Source: Nitrosospira sp. Nsp2
GTDB taxonomy: Bacteria; Pseudomonadota; Gammaproteobacteria; Burkholderiales; Nitrosomonadaceae
Assembly: GCF_003050965.1 (NCBI RefSeq)
Contig: NZ_QAOU01000003.1
Coordinates: 1 to 64,000 of the forward strand
Length of the DNA stretch: 64,000 nt
Direction: 5' to 3'
Shown: positions 18,262 through 27,147 of the stretch, piece by piece
Position numbering within the stretch: position 1 is the stretch's first letter
Layout of the letters: each line of letters begins with the position of its first letter
Made by a program: the position numbers and the translations under genes
The notes under the pieces: generated by a model
What the model was told of the DNA's origin: nothing
Databases searched by the model: none
What the model saw: the letters and a program-made list of their open reading frames with translations, nothing else

Positions 18262-19371
18262 TTATATTCCAAGTTTCGGGCCGCGGCCCACAGAAGCAAC
18301 CGCGTCTTTGGTTCTCGTCCAGACACGAGCGCGGTTATTCCAGTTGCTTTCGACCCATCTAAAAAACAGCGCACCGCCTAGGATACTCACGCCGAAAGCC
18401 AATATTAGCCCGAATGCATTCGCGACAGGGTGAACCGGGAAAAAGTGAAAAAATGTTGCATTGACGACCAGGCACAGGGGGAAGTGGACCAGAAAAATAG
18501 AGTAGGAAATTCGTCCCAGAGAAGTTAAAAAGACCGGCACCCGCAAGTTTTCCAGCAAGGAGCCATGTTGTTTCACCAGGCCCAGCATCAGCATCACCGC
18601 TCCGGCAACCGCTATCCTGAAACGAAAGTCGACTAATAAAGCCCCTATCACCACGAGAGCCAGCAGCACGAGCCAAAGGTTACGGCGCGGCATGTCGGAG
18701 ATCCAGTAAATCAGAATTCCGAGACCGAATGACCCGAAAAAATAGAAAGCGGTTTCATCTAGCGATTTATCCCGGTTAAATACGAATAGCGAGGCTAGCG
18801 TCAAACCCGTAATCAGAATTAGGCCGCCTGCTTTAAGGTTCGGGTGCCGGTGCTGGATCTGTCGTGATAGCCACAGCAGCATCACTGCACTGACGAACAG
18901 CTGGAAATCAATGGCCACGTACCAGATACCGGCGGACAACACCTCCTGATCAAGTAAGTCCTGAAGCAGCAGCGCGTGTGCCAGAAGCTGGAAAGGACCA
19001 ACCGCGGCGGGGATTGATTCGTGCACCATCCACATTCTTGCAACCGCTGCGCATCCGATTGACAGGATCAGTGCCGCCAGATATGGCACTACCAACCTAA
19101 GGTAACGTCGCTTGATGGCCTGAACGGGGTGAGATACGAGCAGTACGCCACCGGGCGCGTGTTTTCCGGCAAATAAAAAGCCCGCAACAACAAAAAAAAC
19201 GGGGACAGCCATTCTTCCATATTCGTAAACCCCATCGACAAAGCCGGGGAACAGGGGGTATGCGATTTGCGACATGGGGCCGTAGGCGGCCAAATGGTGC
19301 GCCACTATCGACAGGCAGGCGATAGCCTTGAGGGCATCCACGAAAGGCATCCTCAAAAGGCTAACGTGCAT
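18262..19371 (-). CDS. Membrane acyltransferase, acyltransferase_3 family (OafA/YrhL-like)
   Basis: About 369 residues with roughly ten membrane segments. It transfers acetyl or another acyl group to sugars, such as O-antigen, exopolysaccharide or glycan. The N-terminal motif FVDALKAIACLSIVAHHLAA contains the His pair region essential in this family, and VFFVVAGFLF follows. I chose ATG 19371 (MHVSLLRMPFVD); ATG 19350 and an upstream TTG at 19440 are possible. It is convergent with the Nudix gene. With a PEP-CTERM protein and EpsA nearby, a role in exopolysaccharide modification is plausible but not shown. Confidence 0.88.
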   Translation of the reverse strand: MHVSLLRMPFVDALKAIACLSIVAHHLAAYGPMSQIAYPLFPGFVDGVYEYGRMAVPVFFVVAGFLFAGKHAPGGVLLVSHPVQAIKRRYLRLVVPYLAALILSIGCAAVARMWMVHESIPAAVGPFQLLAHALLLQDLLDQEVLSAGIWYVAIDFQLFVSAVMLLWLSRQIQHRHPNLKAGGLILITGLTLASLFVFNRDKSLDETAFYFFGSFGLGILIYWISDMPRRNLWLVLLALVVIGALLVDFRFRIAVAGAVMLMLGLVKQHGSLLENLRVPVFLTSLGRISYSIFLVHFPLCLVVNATFFHFFPVHPVANAFGLILAFGVSILGGALFFRWVESNWNNRARVWTRTKDAVASVGRGPKLGI

Positions 19372-19873
19372 GGCGTTTATGTTTGCCCGAAGAGATTGAC
19401 GCAGGGCGGTGGGGATGCCGCTTGCGGAATAAATGCCCAAGCTCCCATGAGCTATAACGACGCATGGTCAACGAAGAGAAACAGGAACAGAACTGCGGCA
19501 CAGTTATGACTCGGGGTTTTGCCGGATTAATCTTCTGTCATAACGGCGAAATGATTGTGGAAAACGATAATTCTATTTGAATTTACCTCGCGAAGTGTGC
19601 TCCTTCGCCAAAAAATTGGAAGGAACGCTACTGACCGTCTGATCAAGGGTGCAAGCTCCTATTCCGCAAACAATATCTGCGCTTTATCTGTCTGTTGCTC
19701 ATATTTCTTCGCGGCACGTAGCTCCATGGTGCTATAAGCAATAGGTCTATTACAAATTTCTGTCTTCTGGCGGAAGATGACAATCGGTATAAAAGTGCGC
19801 TGCGAGATACAAGAGGCAGAGTGGCTCGGCATACCGATTTGTTTGTATCGCAATTTTCCGAAGGAGAAGAATA
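19372..19873 (+). other. Intergenic region upstream of the PEP-CTERM gene, with inverted repeat
   Basis: About 500 bp between divergent genes. ATCGGTAT (19783-19790) and ATACCGAT (19831-19838) form an 8-bp inverted repeat 36-91 bp before the PEP-CTERM start, so it is an operator candidate or leader hairpin. No supported gene lies here. Confidence 0.45.
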
Positions 19874-20494
19874 ATGAACGTAAAATTTAAAGCATTGGTG
19901 GCCGCTTTAGCTTTCGGGGGGTCGATTTCCACTGCGTCCGCCGCAGGCGTTATTACCGATGTTACGGTTAACAATGGGGCGGGGGGCACATTTGAGCTTA
20001 CTAATCTTGGTACCGATCCCAACGTGCTCGATCTTTCCAAAGCCTTTACCAGCCTGGACCAGATCTCGCTGACTTTTACGGTTGGCCACACTAATGGAGG
20101 ACCGGGGAATCCCTACGTGGTCACAGAGACAATTGCCAACAATACGGGTCAGACCTGGCTCGACTACCACTTCATCATCACCGAACCGACGACGGGAGGT
20201 CAAGGAGTCGTTTTTACCAATTTCAACAACTCGACACTGACTGGCTTCGCCCTCGATTCTGCCCCTTCCAGCGGCCCGCGTAACCTCAACTTTACTGGTG
20301 AACTGGCGCATCAGGGCGTCGCTACTGCAACGTTTTCACTGAGCCCGTTTGATCCCGGCGCCGGGAACACTGCCACCTTCACACTGACGCAGGTGCCGAC
20401 GATCCCAGAGCCGGAAACCTACGCGATGCTGCTTGCTGGGCTTGGATTAATGGGGTACATGGCTAAACGCACGAGTAGGAACGAAAAGGCTTAG
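19874..20494 (+). CDS. PEP-CTERM sorting-signal exported protein
   Basis: 206 residues. An N-terminal signal peptide ends at ASA near residue 23. The middle is beta-rich and Asn/Thr/Gly-rich, typical of exported matrix or surface proteins. The C-terminus has the PEP-CTERM signal: IPEPETYAMLLAGLGLMGYMA followed by basic residues KRTSR. The exosortase system (EpsH/XrtA or XrtB) cuts and anchors such proteins. ATG 19874 has GAAGGAG upstream. The exosortase itself is not in the window, but the EpsA-type regulator next door belongs to the same system. Confidence 0.92.
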   Translation: MNVKFKALVAALAFGGSISTASAAGVITDVTVNNGAGGTFELTNLGTDPNVLDLSKAFTSLDQISLTFTVGHTNGGPGNPYVVTETIANNTGQTWLDYHFIITEPTTGGQGVVFTNFNNSTLTGFALDSAPSSGPRNLNFTGELAHQGVATATFSLSPFDPGAGNTATFTLTQVPTIPEPETYAMLLAGLGLMGYMAKRTSRNEKA

Positions 20495-20514
20495 CTCATC
20501 AATGCAGCGTCAGG

Positions 20515-20533
20515 CCCCGCCGCAATGGCGGGG
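20515..20533 (+). terminator. Short GC hairpin after the PEP-CTERM gene
   Basis: CCCCGCC (20515-20521) and GGCGGGG (20527-20533) form a perfect 7-bp stem with loop GCAAT, 21 bp after the stop. There is no T run, so it is weak as an intrinsic terminator. Confidence 0.5.
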
Positions 20534-20613
20534 TTGACGATTATTAGGGTTGAGAATGACGCACGAGTCGGTTTTAACTCCGACAGAGCTGATTTGAATC
20601 TCAGCTATCCTGC

Positions 20614-21408
20614 TCAGTCATCCGGTTTGGCGCTTTTGGCGATTTTTGCGGCGGCCTGCATTCGATTAGTAACATCGAGGACCTTGAAGATATGCCTCAG
20701 GTGATTTTTAACCGTGAATACGCTGATATCCAGAATGCTGGCAATCTCAAGATTTGTTTTGCCCATTTTCACCCACTTCATGATTTCTACTTCACGCTTG
20801 CTCAAACTTGGGTTTTCGCTTCCGCTCAGTTGATCTGAAAGCAGGGGTTGATCGGGTTGGGGCTGAGGGCTCGTAAGCGGTGTAACTCGGCAAAACGCCA
20901 TATCCAGGTAAGGCAGCAGGATTTGCACGGCGCCAAGCGATTCATGCAGCTTTCTTTCTGAGCTGAAAATCACATAAATGCAGTCGTGGCGCGATCGTTC
21001 GTTGATAAGGCCGTGTACCAGCAAAGAACGCATGGCTTGCAATGCCTTACCCAGGGAACACTGAAGACCATCCCCTTCCAACAGGAAACCGGATTCGCCG
21101 ACACCGAGCGTGTAGGGGGACTTCCCAAGTTCTACCCAGCGGTTAAACAACCCCTGCAGCAGAGGCAACAGCGCTTGCGGGGTTGAGTGCTCGGTTCTGA
21201 CCCCGGGCAATGCTGAGACAATGTCGTAGGAAATCCGGTTAGCCGCGAAATCACCCCATGCGGCGATCAGGATTTCGTGCGGCAAATAGTATTGGATTTC
21301 TCCCTGAAGCCACGCGAGCAATTCGTTGTGTCGGCGAATGCTGTTCGCTTCGGTAATGATGTGATAGTAACGGTCAAGATTTTCGGGGGATAAGGTAGAG
21401 AGATCCAT
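20614..21408 (-). CDS. epsA: EpsA-type LuxR-family regulator associated with PEP-CTERM/exosortase
   Basis: 264 residues. The N-terminal domain (about 1-165; YYHIITEANSIRRHNELLAW and HEILIAAWGDF) matches the EpsA regulator type first named in methanolan gene clusters and seen with XrtB exosortases. A linker of about 25 residues follows. The C-terminal LuxR helix-turn-helix covers about 197-258 (LSKREVEIMKWVKMGKTN, then VKNHLRHIFKVL). It is convergent with the PEP-CTERM protein gene, so that gene is an obvious candidate target. A 10-bp palindrome lies just upstream of its start. Confidence 0.85.
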   Translation of the reverse strand: MDLSTLSPENLDRYYHIITEANSIRRHNELLAWLQGEIQYYLPHEILIAAWGDFAANRISYDIVSALPGVRTEHSTPQALLPLLQGLFNRWVELGKSPYTLGVGESGFLLEGDGLQCSLGKALQAMRSLLVHGLINERSRHDCIYVIFSSERKLHESLGAVQILLPYLDMAFCRVTPLTSPQPQPDQPLLSDQLSGSENPSLSKREVEIMKWVKMGKTNLEIASILDISVFTVKNHLRHIFKVLDVTNRMQAAAKIAKSAKPDD

Positions 21409-21420
21409 GTTTATAGGTCA

Positions 21421-21456
21421 CGCTTTATATGGCTAGCGTTCTGGCAATATAAAGCG
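21421..21456. promoter_or_regulatory. Palindromic operator candidate at epsA
   Basis: CGCTTTATAT (21421-21430) and ATATAAAGCG (21447-21456) form a perfect 10-bp inverted repeat with a 16-nt spacer, ending 13 bp before the epsA start. Its position fits an autoregulatory site or a leader hairpin. Confidence 0.5.
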
Positions 21457-21873
21457 CGGAACTTCAATTGCCGGTGAACGTAAGTGCACGAATTATTCTT
21501 ATAAAAGACCTGTGGTCATCGGGGTTCGTGCCTAAGATCTGCTAGTCAGGGCCCTACCAGCCTACCCTAACAAGCAACTTTTGTTCCATGTTTTAATATG
21601 GTTAAAATTCAACAAACTACGTGGTTTTTTGCTTTGTTTTTCGGGATTGTGTCAACAAACGCGACACGGATGACGTTGAGGTTGGAAATTTCCAGGTTTA
21701 AAATGGGCGTGGCGCTCGGCGTGAGCATGGTTTGGCTGGGCAGGCGAAAGATACAAAAAGCTTGTAAATTTTTCTTCAAAGCAGAAACTCTTCCAACCGA
21801 TGGTATTCAAAAGCTTGTAATACTATAATCAGCGAATTTTGAAATTCTTGACCGGTTGACCAAATTGTCGTCC
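21457..21873 (+). promoter_or_regulatory. hemA upstream region with direct repeat and -10-like box
   Basis: The intergenic region between divergent epsA and hemA contains AAAAGCTTGTAA twice (21756-21767 and 21809-21820, 53 bp apart) and a consensus TATAAT at 21824-21829, 45 bp before the hemA ATG. No good -35 precedes the box, so an activator may be needed. A 76-codon open frame at 21598-21828 lacks a ribosome site and family features, so I do not call it. Confidence 0.45.
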
Positions 21874-23127
21874 ATGCAGTTATTCGCCTTCGGCATTAAC
21901 CATCAGACCGCGCCACTGGATGTGCGCGAGCAGGTTTCGTTTCCGGCGGATAAAACCGAGCATGCTTTGCGTGATCTTGTCGGGCATCATCCGGTGAGAG
22001 AAGCTGCAATTGTTTCCACCTGTAATCGTACCGAGGTGTATTGCAGTACTGAGAAGCCGGAGGAGGCCACGCACTGGCTGGCCGACTTTCATCAGATGAA
22101 GGCTCGCGACCTGGAGCCGTATCTTTACAAGTTGCCGCGCGAAAAAGCGGTAAAGCACGCCTTTCGCGTGGCGAGCGGGCTTGATTCGATGGTGCTGGGT
22201 GAGCCGCAGATACTGGGGCAATTGAAGAGCGCCGTTAAATCGGCTGAACACGCCGGTACCCTCGGCATGATGCTGCACAAGTTATTTCAGCGCACTTTCT
22301 TCGTCGCCAAGGAGGTTCGCAGCTCCACCGAGATTGGCGCTAATTCGGTTTCGATGGCCGCGGCTGCCGCCCGGTTGGCGGAACGGATTTTTGGAGATAT
22401 CGCAGAGCAGCGGGTGTTATTTATCGGTGCAGGCGAGATGATCGAGCTATGTGCCAGTCATTTCGCCGCGCGTCATCCCAAGCGCGTCACCGTCGCAAAC
22501 CGCACCGCAGAGCGTGCGCAGTCCCTGGCCAGTCGTTTTAACGCGAACGTAATTACACTCAACGAGTTGCCTGAACAGCTCGCGCTGCATGATATCGTCG
22601 TGACATGCACCGCCAGCACGCTTCCCATACTCGGTAAGGGCATGCTTGAGCGCGCAATCAAGACACGAAAGCATCGTCCGATCTTCGTGGTGGACTTGGC
22701 TGTTCCGCGGGATGTCGAGCCCGAGGTCGCCGAACTGGATGATGTGTTTCTCTATTCAGTGGATGATCTTGGCGAGATCGTCAAGGAAGGGCTGGATTCC
22801 CGTCAGGGAGCGGTGGCGCAGGCCGAGGCGATAATTGACACCAATGTGGTCAATTTCATGCACTGGCTGGAGTCGCGCGAAGTTGTTCCCACCATACGAG
22901 CGCTACGCGACCAGGCTGAGCGGTATCGGCGCCATGAGTTGGACCGGGCCAAGAAACTTTTGGCAAAAGGCGAAGACCCGCAAAAAATCCTCGAATCGCT
23001 GAGTAACGGCTTGACGAACAAGTTCCTGCATATCCCTTCCTACGCGCTCAACCACGCAGTGGCAGACGAGCGTGACGATCTGGTCGAGCTGATCAACCGA
23101 CTGTACCATCTCCACCGCCCAGAATGA
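21874..23127 (+). CDS. hemA: Glutamyl-tRNA reductase
   Basis: 417 residues. It reduces glutamyl-tRNA to glutamate-1-semialdehyde with NADPH, the first step of haem and sirohaem synthesis by the C5 route. The catalytic cysteine is Cys50 in STCNRTEVY. The NADPH-binding domain ([12 protein letters not shown]) and the C-terminal dimerisation helix are present. ATG 21874 ([10 protein letters not shown]) is the family start; a TTG at 21856 is unlikely. It overlaps prfA by 4 bp (ATGA). The product is the substrate of HemL, whose gene is at 36579-37859. Confidence 0.97.
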   Translation: MQLFAFGINHQTAPLDVREQVSFPADKTEHALRDLVGHHPVREAAIVSTCNRTEVYCSTEKPEEATHWLADFHQMKARDLEPYLYKLPREKAVKHAFRVASGLDSMVLGEPQILGQLKSAVKSAEHAGTLGMMLHKLFQRTFFVAKEVRSSTEIGANSVSMAAAAARLAERIFGDIAEQRVLFIGAGEMIELCASHFAARHPKRVTVANRTAERAQSLASRFNANVITLNELPEQLALHDIVVTCTASTLPILGKGMLERAIKTRKHRPIFVVDLAVPRDVEPEVAELDDVFLYSVDDLGEIVKEGLDSRQGAVAQAEAIIDTNVVNFMHWLESREVVPTIRALRDQAERYRRHELDRAKKLLAKGEDPQKILESLSNGLTNKFLHIPSYALNHAVADERDDLVELINRLYHLHRPE

Positions 23128-24200
23128 ACAAAAGCATTGCCGCCAAGCTCACGCAGCTCAGCGTGCGCTTGGAAGAATTGAATCGTCTGCTTAGTAGCGA
23201 AAGCATTACGGCGAATCTTGATAACTACCGCAAGTTGACGCGTGAACGCGCGGAGATAGCGCCGGTGGTTGAGCTTTACAACGCGTATCTGCAAAGCGAA
23301 CGTGATATCCATACCGCGCAGGAAATGAGCTCGGATGCGGAAATGCGTGATTTCGCGGATGCCGAGATTCGCGACTCCAGGGAGAAATTGGTGCGATTCA
23401 GTGCTGAATTGCAGAAGCAATTGCTTCCGAAGGACCCTAATGACGAGCGCAACATTTTCCTCGAAATTCGCGCCGGTACTGGCGGTGACGAGTCCGCGCT
23501 ATTTGCGGGCGACCTGTTCCGCATGTATGCGCGTTTTGCCGAACGTCAGCGCTGGCAGATCGAAATAATATCCCAAAGCGCTTCCGAGGCAGGCGGCTAC
23601 AAGGAAATCATTGCGAAAATCATCGGGCAAGGGGCGTATTCAAAGCTCAAGTTCGAATCGGGTGGTCACAGGGTTCAGCGGGTACCTGCCACTGAGACGC
23701 AGGGACGCATTCATACCTCCGCCTGTACCGTTGCGGTGATGCCTGAGGCGGACGAGATAATGGATGTGGTTCTGAACCCGGCCGAGCTGAGGATTGATAC
23801 GTACCGCGCCTCCGGCGCCGGCGGGCAGCACATCAACAAGACTGATTCCGCCGTTCGCATCACGCATTTGCCCACCGGGATCGTGGTCGAGTGCCAGGAT
23901 GGACGCTCGCAGCATAAAAACAAGGCACAGGCAATGAGCGTCCTCGCGGCTCGCATCCGTGACAAGCAGACGCAGGAGCAGCAAAGCAAACAGGCTGCCA
24001 CGCGCAAATCTCTAGTGGGCAGTGGCGATCGGTCCGGGCGTATTCGCACCTACAATTTTCCGCAGGGCCGTATAACAGATCACCGTATCAATCTTACGCT
24101 CTACAAGATCGAGCAAGTCATGGATGGGGACTTGAATGAGCTTTGCTCTGCGTTGATGTCCGAGCATCAAGCGGAGCAATTAGCGGCAATGGCGGAGTGA
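23124..24200 (+). CDS. prfA: Peptide chain release factor 1
   Basis: 358 residues. It recognises UAA and UAG stop codons and triggers peptide release. The stop-codon reading motif PAT occurs in [10 protein letters not shown] and the GGQ motif in [14 protein letters not shown] (about residue 233). It overlaps hemA by 4 bp and precedes prmC by 12 bp. hemA-prfA-prmC is a conserved order, and PrmC methylates the glutamine of GGQ. Confidence 0.98.
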   Translation: MNKSIAAKLTQLSVRLEELNRLLSSESITANLDNYRKLTRERAEIAPVVELYNAYLQSERDIHTAQEMSSDAEMRDFADAEIRDSREKLVRFSAELQKQLLPKDPNDERNIFLEIRAGTGGDESALFAGDLFRMYARFAERQRWQIEIISQSASEAGGYKEIIAKIIGQGAYSKLKFESGGHRVQRVPATETQGRIHTSACTVAVMPEADEIMDVVLNPAELRIDTYRASGAGGQHINKTDSAVRITHLPTGIVVECQDGRSQHKNKAQAMSVLAARIRDKQTQEQQSKQAATRKSLVGSGDRSGRIRTYNFPQGRITDHRINLTLYKIEQVMDGDLNELCSALMSEHQAEQLAAMAE

Positions 24201-24212
24201 AGTAACACCTTC

Positions 24213-25040
24213 TTGCAGATCACTATTCGCGAAGCGCTAGATCAGGCGCGCAGGGACATCGACGACATCGATGCGTGGATGCTGTTGCAGCACGTGCTGG
24301 ACGTTGGCCATGCGTATCTCATTGCCCACCCCGCCCGGCAGCTCACAGCGAGGCAAGCACAAAGCTTTCGCCTGTTGGTCGCGCGGCGCGTGCTTGGGGA
24401 ACCGGTAGCCTATCTGATCGGCAAACGCGAATTTTATAGCCTGAGTTTTACCGTAACCCCGGCAGTGCTCATCCCCCGCCCTGAAACAGAATTACTGGTT
24501 GACCTGTCCCTGGAGCGGATTCCCATCGACTTTTCCTGCCGGGTTCTTGATCTGGGAACCGGCAGCGGCGCTGTTGCCTTGGCGATAGCCAAACATCGGC
24601 CCCTTGCATGTATCACCGCGGTGGACATTTCCGCCGATGCCGTTGCTATTGCGAAAATCAACGCCGCTCAGCTCAACGCCAGGAATGTGCGCATTTTTGA
24701 GGGAGACTGGTTCCGCGAGCTTGGCGAAGAACGGTTCGATCTCATCGTTTCCAATCCGCCCTACGTCGCACAAGGCGATCCTCATCTCGGCCAGGGTGAT
24801 TTGCGGTATGAGCCGGACAGCGCGCTGGCGGCAGGTCGCGGTGGCCTTGAGTGCATTGAATCCATTGTCGCCTGCGCTCCCGCTCACCTGGCCCGGAAAG
24901 GCGTGCTGTTGCTCGAACATGGCTACGATCAGGCGCAAGCTTGCAGGGAGCTGTTGAGCAAGGCTGGATTGGGTGGAGTGTTCTCTCTTCCCGATTTCGC
25001 CGGCATACCGCGTGTCAGCGGTGGCTGTTTGGAAGTTTAA
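24213..25040 (+). CDS. prmC: Release factor glutamine methyltransferase
   Basis: 275 residues. It methylates the GGQ glutamine of RF1 and RF2 with S-adenosylmethionine. The SAM site is DLGTGSGAVALAIA and the substrate glutamine site is NPPY at 181-184. The start is a TTG at 24213 (MQITIREALDQ); no ATG or GTG gives a full N-terminus. It lies directly after prfA. Confidence 0.94.
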   Translation: MQITIREALDQARRDIDDIDAWMLLQHVLDVGHAYLIAHPARQLTARQAQSFRLLVARRVLGEPVAYLIGKREFYSLSFTVTPAVLIPRPETELLVDLSLERIPIDFSCRVLDLGTGSGAVALAIAKHRPLACITAVDISADAVAIAKINAAQLNARNVRIFEGDWFRELGEERFDLIVSNPPYVAQGDPHLGQGDLRYEPDSALAAGRGGLECIESIVACAPAHLARKGVLLLEHGYDQAQACRELLSKAGLGGVFSLPDFAGIPRVSGGCLEV

Positions 25041-25170
25041 CGAAATAAGCTGTTAAAATTACAATTTAAAAGGTATCTTCAGCATGGTGGCAGTTTTCCT
25101 TAAGGCCGTTTGATTTCCTCCTATAAGCCGATTTGCCATTTATTCAACTTTAAAGAAGAAGGAGCCAGAA

Positions 25171-25488
25171 ATGAATACCCAGGAAAAGATCAAAGAGCAG
25201 GTAACTACGCATCCGGTAGTGCTCTACATGAAAGGCACGCCGACCGCCCCCCAGTGCGGCTTCTCCGCCCATGCGGTCAAGGTTCTTAACGCCTGCGGGG
25301 TGAGCAATCTTTTTGCGGTGGATGTGCTTGCCGAACCGGAGATACGGCAAGGCATCAAAGACTATTCAAATTGGCCGACTATCCCGCAGCTGTACATCAA
25401 TGGCGAGTTTGTCGGCGGATCGGATATCGTTAGCGAGATGTACCAGAGCGGTGAACTGCAGAAGATACTTCAGGGTAAGACCAGTTAG
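25171..25488 (+). CDS. grxD: Monothiol glutaredoxin (Grx4 type)
   Basis: 105 residues. A CGFS active site at residues 29-32 marks the monothiol class, which carries [2Fe-2S] clusters in iron-sulphur protein assembly. The glutathione-binding patterns WPTIPQLY and GGSDI are present. The ATG has GAAGGAG upstream. It is monocistronic, with 130 bp upstream and a hairpin downstream. Confidence 0.97.
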   Translation: MNTQEKIKEQVTTHPVVLYMKGTPTAPQCGFSAHAVKVLNACGVSNLFAVDVLAEPEIRQGIKDYSNWPTIPQLYINGEFVGGSDIVSEMYQSGELQKILQGKTS

Positions 25489-25533
25489 GCTTTAGGCGGT
25501 GTCGAGGTTGAACTGCGAGGGTTAACTGATAAG

Positions 25534-25558
25534 CGGCCGATGAGCCTTGTATCGGCCG
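25534..25558 (+). terminator. Hairpin after grxD
   Basis: CGGCCGAT (25534-25541) pairs with ATCGGCCG (25551-25558) around a 9-nt loop, between convergent grxD and yqaA. No T run is present, so the terminator call is tentative. Confidence 0.5.
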
Positions 25559-25593
25559 GCTGATTTCTGCAACCTGTGCTGGATAGATCGTTG

Positions 25594-26016
25594 CTACGGA
25601 CTCATCGCTGCCGCGATCGCCCAGTAACGTAAGAATTTACCTGCGGCCATGAACGCCATCGCGGAGATCCAGTTAACGCGGATCCACCCCGCCGCGACAC
25701 ATAGCAGATCGCCGATGAGCGGCACCCACGACAGCAGCAATATCGGGCTGCCGTATTTGCGCACCCAGAACAGGCCGCGCATATTCCCCTTGGCCTTTTG
25801 CATAAGCGCTTTTTCGTCGGGTAAAAAGCGCCCGATAGCATACGAACTCATTCCACCCAAAGTGTTGCCGACGGAGGCGACGGCCAAAGCCGGCCAGTAA
25901 AGCTGCGGATAAGCTGTCAATACGCCGAATAGTACCGCCTCCGAACCGCCGGGCAGCAACGTGGCCGCGAGAAAGCTGCTGGTAAATAGCGCCAGCAGAC
26001 TCGATTGCTCATCCAT
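25594..26016 (-). CDS. yqaA: YqaA-family small membrane protein (DedA/VTT-like)
   Basis: 140 residues with four hydrophobic segments. The pattern FLAATLLPGGSEAVL near residues 16-30 and the glycine-rich SVGNTLGGMSSYAIGRFLP segment are diagnostic of YqaA, a short member of the SNARE-associated/DedA group thought to handle lipids at the inner membrane. Exact function is unknown. It is convergent with grxD. Confidence 0.88.
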   Translation of the reverse strand: MDEQSSLLALFTSSFLAATLLPGGSEAVLFGVLTAYPQLYWPALAVASVGNTLGGMSSYAIGRFLPDEKALMQKAKGNMRGLFWVRKYGSPILLLSWVPLIGDLLCVAAGWIRVNWISAMAFMAAGKFLRYWAIAAAMSP

Positions 26017-26058
26017 AACAATTTTTGAAAAAAAACCGCAGTGTAGCCGCTAATGCGT

Positions 26059-26098
26059 TTTAAGTGGATGGAGCAAATCATTTAAGTGGATGGAGCAA
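26059..26098 (+). repeat. Short direct repeat upstream of the CADD-type gene
   Basis: TTTAAGTGGATGGAGCAA occurs twice (26059-26076 and 26081-26098) at a spacing of 22 bp, about two helical turns. It lies 120-160 bp before the CADD-type gene. Spacing fits a tandem regulator site, but slippage duplication is equally possible. Confidence 0.6.
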
Positions 26099-26217
26099 TC
26101 ATCTTGAAATGGCCGCTCGATCACGCCTCGCGACTTGATTTCAAAATTTGACTTCACGACATTATTTGGCGATGATACGCCGACCGACCACCCCATCTCT
26201 GTTCAAGAGGAAAAACC

Positions 26218-26961
26218 ATGACAAACAACGTATCTCTTAAGCATAAGATCGATTCCATCATCACCGCCAAACACCTGCTCAAGCATCCTTTTTACGTGGC
26301 TTGGACAGAAGGAAAGCTCACTAAAGAGCAGTTGCGCAGGTATGCCGAACAATATTTCCATAATGTGCTCGCCGAGCCGACTTACTTGAGCGCAGTACAT
26401 TTTAATACACCGCATTTTCACAGCGAGACCAATAGCGGCGACATCAGCGTAAGGCAGGAAGTGCTCAAGAACCTGATCAGCGAAGAGCACGGCGAGAAAA
26501 ACCACCCCGCGCTATGGAAGAATTTTGCCTTGGCCCTAGGTTCCACGGATAAGGCCTTGGCAAAGGCAGCAGCTCTGCCGGGGACAGCCAGGCTCGTGGA
26601 TACATTTCGCGACATCTGCTTGAACGAACCCTTTTACGCAGGTCTGGCCGCCCTGCATGCGTTTGAATCCCAGGTTCCGTCCATTGCCGCGGTCAAGATC
26701 GACGGGCTGGCAAGGTTTTATGGCATGAGCGATCCGGCTAGCTATGAGTTCTTTTCGGTACACCAGGAAGCGGACGTATATCATTCGCAAGCTGAGTGGG
26801 AGTTGATTGACCGCTTTGTCGATACTCCGGAGAAAGAGGCTGAGGTGCTGGCTGCGACCGCCCGGGCATGTGACGCGCTATGGGGTTTTCTGGATGGCGT
26901 GTACGAAAATTACTGTGCAGACCTCGCCTGCGAGGATAAGGCCGCGGTTACACTACACTGA
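26218..26961 (+). CDS. CADD-type diiron/Fe-Mn oxygenase, p-aminobenzoate synthase for folate
   Basis: 247 residues, TenA/CADD fold. Chlamydial CADD (CT610) and the Nitrosomonas europaea homologue NE1434 replace pabABC in folate synthesis. Chlamydial CADD converts one of its own tyrosines to pABA in an oxygen-dependent reaction. All six CADD metal ligands are present with identical relative spacing: Glu89, His96, Glu150, His182, Asp186 and His189. The proposed sacrificial tyrosine corresponds to Tyr26 (HPFY) and the amino-donor lysine to Lys160 (AAVKIDG). ATG 26218 follows GAGGAAAAACC. It is monocistronic and ends at a strong terminator. Confidence 0.9.
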   Translation: MTNNVSLKHKIDSIITAKHLLKHPFYVAWTEGKLTKEQLRRYAEQYFHNVLAEPTYLSAVHFNTPHFHSETNSGDISVRQEVLKNLISEEHGEKNHPALWKNFALALGSTDKALAKAAALPGTARLVDTFRDICLNEPFYAGLAALHAFESQVPSIAAVKIDGLARFYGMSDPASYEFFSVHQEADVYHSQAEWELIDRFVDTPEKEAEVLAATARACDALWGFLDGVYENYCADLACEDKAAVTLH

Positions 26962-27079
26962 GCCTCCACTGAGTCTTGCGCTGAGAAGCTTCTGACCAGG
27001 TCCGCTGTCGCCCTGCAATAACTTGGCGAAATAGTTGCGGGGTTGTGGTTACAAGCCTTCTCTCCTGATTCCTGTCTCT

Positions 27080-27108
27080 GGTGAGCAGACGCGACCGCGT
27101 TGCTCACC
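27080..27108. terminator. Terminator between the CADD-type gene and metR
   Basis: GGTGAGCA (27080-27087) pairs with TGCTCACC (27101-27108). Inside it ACGCG pairs with CGCGT around a 2-nt loop, leaving one bulged G. It sits between convergent genes and may serve both. Confidence 0.7.
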
Positions 27109-27147
27109 AGAAGATTTCTCCTTTTACTCATTCACTTGTCGTCTGAT

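Noticed and set aside
21598-21828. 76-codon plus-strand frame before hemA
   Set aside because: No ribosome site, no recognisable motif, odd composition, and it overlaps the likely hemA promoter.
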